32,706 nucleotides of DNA from a virus: positions 1 to 32,706 of IMG/VR virus record IMGVR_UViG_3300030333_002016; one strand, given 5' to 3'. Made by a program: the position numbers and the translations under genes. This document shows positions 29,821-32,706 of the stretch, one piece after another. The stretch's first letter is position 1; each line of letters starts with the position of its first letter. The notes below the pieces were generated by a model. It was not told the DNA's origin. It saw only the letters and a program-made list of their open reading frames with translations, and ran no database searches.

Positions 29821-32406
29821 TTACCTCGCATTTGAATATTTAAATGGTGATTCAGCAAAAGCCATATACATATAATAGCCACCACTTGTATTTGAAGAAG
29901 CATTAGTTGACCTAATTTTAAAACCATTAGATAAAAAGTCCCAAGCATATGAATCATGTGCTTCACCTTGGGCTGTATAATCTGCCCAGTTTCCAGAGGT
30001 TGCTGGATTATTTGGATCTAATGCATCATTAAACATCATCCAATGATTAGTACCGCTTGGATTCATTCTATGAAACATAACCCATTGAGGTTTAAAACCT
30101 GTATATATAAATGGGCCATTAGTAGATCCATTTCCATAATAAGCTCCAAAGCTTGAAAAACCTTCTACTTCATGCCACGCATAACAAATAAAGTTTTCTC
30201 CATCATCATTTATTTGACTAGCATTTCCTAAATAAATATAAGTAGAATCAGGATCAGTAGTACCCATATAATAAGAACCTGAATAAGCGGCAGTTGTATT
30301 TAATGCCATTGTAAAATCATTAAATCCATGTACAGTTCCACCATGCATCATCCAATCACCAGCAACATGCCAGTCATCTGCATCACTTAAATTTTTAATC
30401 CATATTGTTGTGGGAGGACTACTTAATCCATGATTTAATTTAGTATGTTCTGTATTTGAAATTTCATCATTTGAACCGACATATTTTATAAGACTAAAAC
30501 CTGCATCTGTATTAACTGAACGTGAACTTTGATTTATTCTACTTGTTCCAGAACCAGATTCTGCAACATCTGTTGTAGTAGCACCACCAGCTTTCCAGCC
30601 GTGAGCATAATATGTATAACTACTATTATTATATTCGGTACTGCTTCCAGCAAGATTAAATCCGTCTGAAGCAAACGCTGTAAAATTAGCAGATTGATCT
30701 TCTCCAGCGGTAGTTTGGTCTGACTCCACAACTAATGTATTTCCACTAACTACATCCTGTAACTTATGATTGGCAGTAACACCTTGAGCATTTATCCATA
30801 CCAAATCGGCAGCGAATCCCATTCCAGTAATATTATTTGTACCGCTATTACCCGAATAAATAATTGTATTGATATGCTCTTTACCTTTTTTAACTGTTGG
30901 AGTAGGTAGGTTTTTGGTGCATAACGCTTTAAAACCAGACGGTGGGGAGTAGAAGAAATTACCTATCCCTGCTCCGTCTGCGTTGCCTCCTGCTGTCTTG
31001 TAATTAGAAAAAGTGCCATTTTGTCCAAAATTCATAATTACGTATGAGCGATGTACATTATCGCTACTTGTTGCAGTTGCCATATATATTCCACTATCCT
31101 CATTAAAAGTATGTGCTGCGCCATTTGAACCAGCCGCAGGATCTCCAGAATTTAACCATGTAATACTTGAGCCGCCATCATAACCTACCCAGACTTTATC
31201 GTTATCTATATCAATGGCTAAAGCAGTAACATACGAAGTAGCTGTTAAGCCTGTGTCTTGGTCAAGCGATGATCCTCCATCATACAAGTCGGCTGTGTTT
31301 CCGTATAAGTCTAAATTTAAACCTGTAGTGCTGCCAAATGTAGTAACTAATTGAGATTGATTAGGTATAATTAATCCAGTTGGCCCTTGTTTACTAATTC
31401 CAAGCTGTGCTACGTTTCCTGATCCAGCTTGTACACCTGCTAACATTTCAATATACCATTTGCCAGAAGTGGGTAATATAAATGACGCAAAGTGATTACC
31501 ATAATTACCACTACTATAAGCAGCACCTTTGATATTCAAAGTCCCTTGTCTTAATTCAGAAACAGTTGTGTTGTACGGTTCTAATGGATTTACAATTGGA
31601 AAATTGTTAGTAGGTGTATCAAGCAGTATGTCTCCATTTGCTAGACCACCGTTTAGCGTATAATTATTTCCTTCTCCAGAACTATCTGTGCCGATGGCTC
31701 CTGATGCAAATTTTAAATAAAAACCATTTGTACCATATTCAGAACTGGTAAATGCTGTTTTCTTTGGAATCCATTGTCCTGTAACAGAATCGGTTTCTCC
31801 AAAATCTGTTGCGGCTTTAGCTGTTCCATCTAACAAATAAGCTTCTGCTACAAGACCGTCCCAATGATACAAACCAGTATCCCCAGAACTTGCTTTATAA
31901 GCTCCAATAGCATGCCAATTTGTATTATTAATCATGGTGTCAAAATTTAAACTTGGATGGTTTGGGCTACCCCAATCTGTTACTTGACTGCCATTTAAAT
32001 AAACTTTAACCCTATCTGTTTCTGTTGATTCTGTAGTGTCACAAATAACTACAATATGATACCAAGCCGCTAAATCACGTAATAAAAAATTACTGTAATA
32101 ACTAAAATCATACGAGCCTCCATCCCAACCACTAACCTGAAGATGATCTCCTTGCATTCTTATAAATGTTTCATTTCCCCCATAAATAGAAGAAGCAAAC
32201 AAATAAAAATATCCAGATGCAGCATCACTACTATCGTGTTTAGTTCGCTTGAACCAGCAACTAAACGTCCATGTTTTTCTATTTCCTTCAGAACTAGGAG
32301 TTCGATATAACAGGGCTGAATCTCCTTCATCAAGCACAACAGACTGTTTTATTTCGTAGGCTTTACCACCTGAAGCAGAAATAAGTTTTTGTGCGGCTCT
32401 ACTCAT
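29821..32406 (-). CDS. Tail fibre / receptor-binding protein with LamG-like domain (861 aa)
   Basis: A Ser/Gly/Asn-rich beta protein. Residues 25-220 look like a LamG/concanavalin-type jelly roll (RKTWTFSCWFKRTKHDSS, AWYHIVVICDTTE, VKVYLNGSQVTDWG, HWDGLVAEAYLLDG). Residues about 285-470 resemble a SPRY-like module (GKWYIEMLAG, DKVWVGYDGG). The C-terminal 350 residues contain repeated tail-fibre modules with WHEVEGFSSFGAYYGNGSTN and FIYTGFKPQWVMFHR, a family I recall as DUF7483. Such folds bind cell-surface glycans. It begins immediately after the stop of the preceding gene (TAAATG). Confidence 0.85.
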   Translation of the reverse strand: MSRAAQKLISASGGKAYEIKQSVVLDEGDSALLYRTPSSEGNRKTWTFSCWFKRTKHDSSDAASGYFYLFASSIYGGNETFIRMQGDHLQVSGWDGGSYDFSYYSNFLLRDLAAWYHIVVICDTTESTETDRVKVYLNGSQVTDWGSPNHPSLNFDTMINNTNWHAIGAYKASSGDTGLYHWDGLVAEAYLLDGTAKAATDFGETDSVTGQWIPKKTAFTSSEYGTNGFYLKFASGAIGTDSSGEGNNYTLNGGLANGDILLDTPTNNFPIVNPLEPYNTTVSELRQGTLNIKGAAYSSGNYGNHFASFILPTSGKWYIEMLAGVQAGSGNVAQLGISKQGPTGLIIPNQSQLVTTFGSTTGLNLDLYGNTADLYDGGSSLDQDTGLTATSYVTALAIDIDNDKVWVGYDGGSSITWLNSGDPAAGSNGAAHTFNEDSGIYMATATSSDNVHRSYVIMNFGQNGTFSNYKTAGGNADGAGIGNFFYSPPSGFKALCTKNLPTPTVKKGKEHINTIIYSGNSGTNNITGMGFAADLVWINAQGVTANHKLQDVVSGNTLVVESDQTTAGEDQSANFTAFASDGFNLAGSSTEYNNSSYTYYAHGWKAGGATTTDVAESGSGTSRINQSSRSVNTDAGFSLIKYVGSNDEISNTEHTKLNHGLSSPPTTIWIKNLSDADDWHVAGDWMMHGGTVHGFNDFTMALNTTAAYSGSYYMGTTDPDSTYIYLGNASQINDDGENFICYAWHEVEGFSSFGAYYGNGSTNGPFIYTGFKPQWVMFHRMNPSGTNHWMMFNDALDPNNPATSGNWADYTAQGEAHDSYAWDFLSNGFKIRSTNASSNTSGGYYMYMAFAESPFKYSNAR

Positions 32407-32706
32407 TTATTTTAAATCCTGACCTGCTGTAAATCCGTACCAAGTTGTTCCACCGTCTGAGGTTGCAAATACAAAGAAATCATCTGCTCCACTAGAACTA
32501 CTAATTGTAGGTGCTGTTCCGTCAGCCCAATCAACTGCACCCGGCCATGTAACTGTTCTGGCACTTGAGTCCTGTATCAAGTGTAGAATAAAAGAATATC
32601 CTGTGCCACTTGAAGGTGGATTAGAAAATGTAAAGGTAGTATTTTCTGTAAGTGTATGCTTAAAGTAATTACCGCTTTCACATGCTATTGTTGTAGCATT
32701 TGATGA
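32407..32706 (-). CDS. C-terminal part of a tail/virion surface protein (partial)
   Basis: An uninterrupted frame of 99 residues enters from the right edge and stops with TAA at 32409-32407. It is rich in Thr, Ser and aromatic residues: GNYFKHTLTENTTFTFSNPP, ARTVTWPGAVDW and FVFATSDGGTTWYGFTAGQD. This pattern is the usual end of tail-fibre-like proteins I associate with marine T7-like phages. Its N-terminal part is outside the window. It is directly followed by the LamG-type fibre gene with no gap. Confidence 0.8.
   Translation of the reverse strand, partial: SSNATTIACESGNYFKHTLTENTTFTFSNPPSSGTGYSFILHLIQDSSARTVTWPGAVDWADGTAPTISSSSGADDFFVFATSDGGTTWYGFTAGQDLK

Noticed and set aside
1-32706. 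tRNA genes, integrase and attachment sites
   Set aside because: I saw no cloverleaf-like stretches in the few gaps and no integrase motif; nearly all sequence is coding, so lysogeny is not supported by this window.

Overview
This window is part of the genome of a lytic, tailed, T7-like bacteriophage (podovirus type). The evidence is a T7-style replication set, a run of very large internal virion (ejection) proteins, a tail fibre and a lysis cassette, all packed with almost no intergenic space and mostly with 1-14 nt gene overlaps. No tRNA, integrase, attachment site or RNA polymerase is visible. The DNA is AT-rich. Several structural proteins resemble ones I associate with marine phages. The cobalamin-dependent (class II) ribonucleotide reductase combined with T7-like replication genes resembles the roseophage SIO1/cobavirus group (Zobellviridae), but that placement is inference. 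The phage-borne IscU is of the proteobacterial ISC type, so the host probably uses the ISC pathway and can make or import cobalamin.

Layout. Positions 1-11768 (+ strand) hold six small unknown early genes, a candidate promoter with a long hairpin, class II RNR, two small genes, an ssDNA-binding protein and a DUF6447-like gene ending in an intrinsic terminator. A further hairpin precedes primase-helicase. Then follow DNA polymerase A, a winged-helix protein, endonuclease VII, a RecB-type exonuclease, two unknowns, T7-type endonuclease I, a 28-residue membrane peptide, a DUF3310 (T7 gp1.7-like) gene, a secreted SleB-like wall hydrolase and two small genes. Positions 11761-32706 (- strand, read from right to left) hold a partial tail gene, a LamG-type tail fibre, a fibre-assembly-like protein, an XhlA-like coiled-coil membrane protein, a repeat-rich 1032-residue virion protein, a 457-residue amphipathic protein, an acidic 185-residue protein, a 957-residue internal protein with a lytic transglycosylase-like end and a 1782-residue ejection-type protein carrying a methyltransferase-like domain. 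An M15 peptidase endolysin, two small membrane or secreted proteins, IscU, holin-like proteins, a basic DUF6321-like protein, a staphylococcal-nuclease homologue, a membrane protein, a lipoprotein and a coiled-coil membrane protein complete the strand.

How it works together. RNR makes deoxynucleotides (the SNase homologue may recycle host DNA), while the primase-helicase, polymerase, SSB, exonuclease and two different junction-resolving nucleases replicate and process DNA. The minus-strand unit builds the tail and ejection machinery and lyses the cell. The two units converge tail to tail at about 11765 and overlap by 8 bp. The most unusual items are a full-length, apparently functional IscU Fe-S scaffold inside the lysis cassette, a methyltransferase-like domain inside a giant ejected protein, and the coexistence of T4-type endonuclease VII with T7-type endonuclease I.
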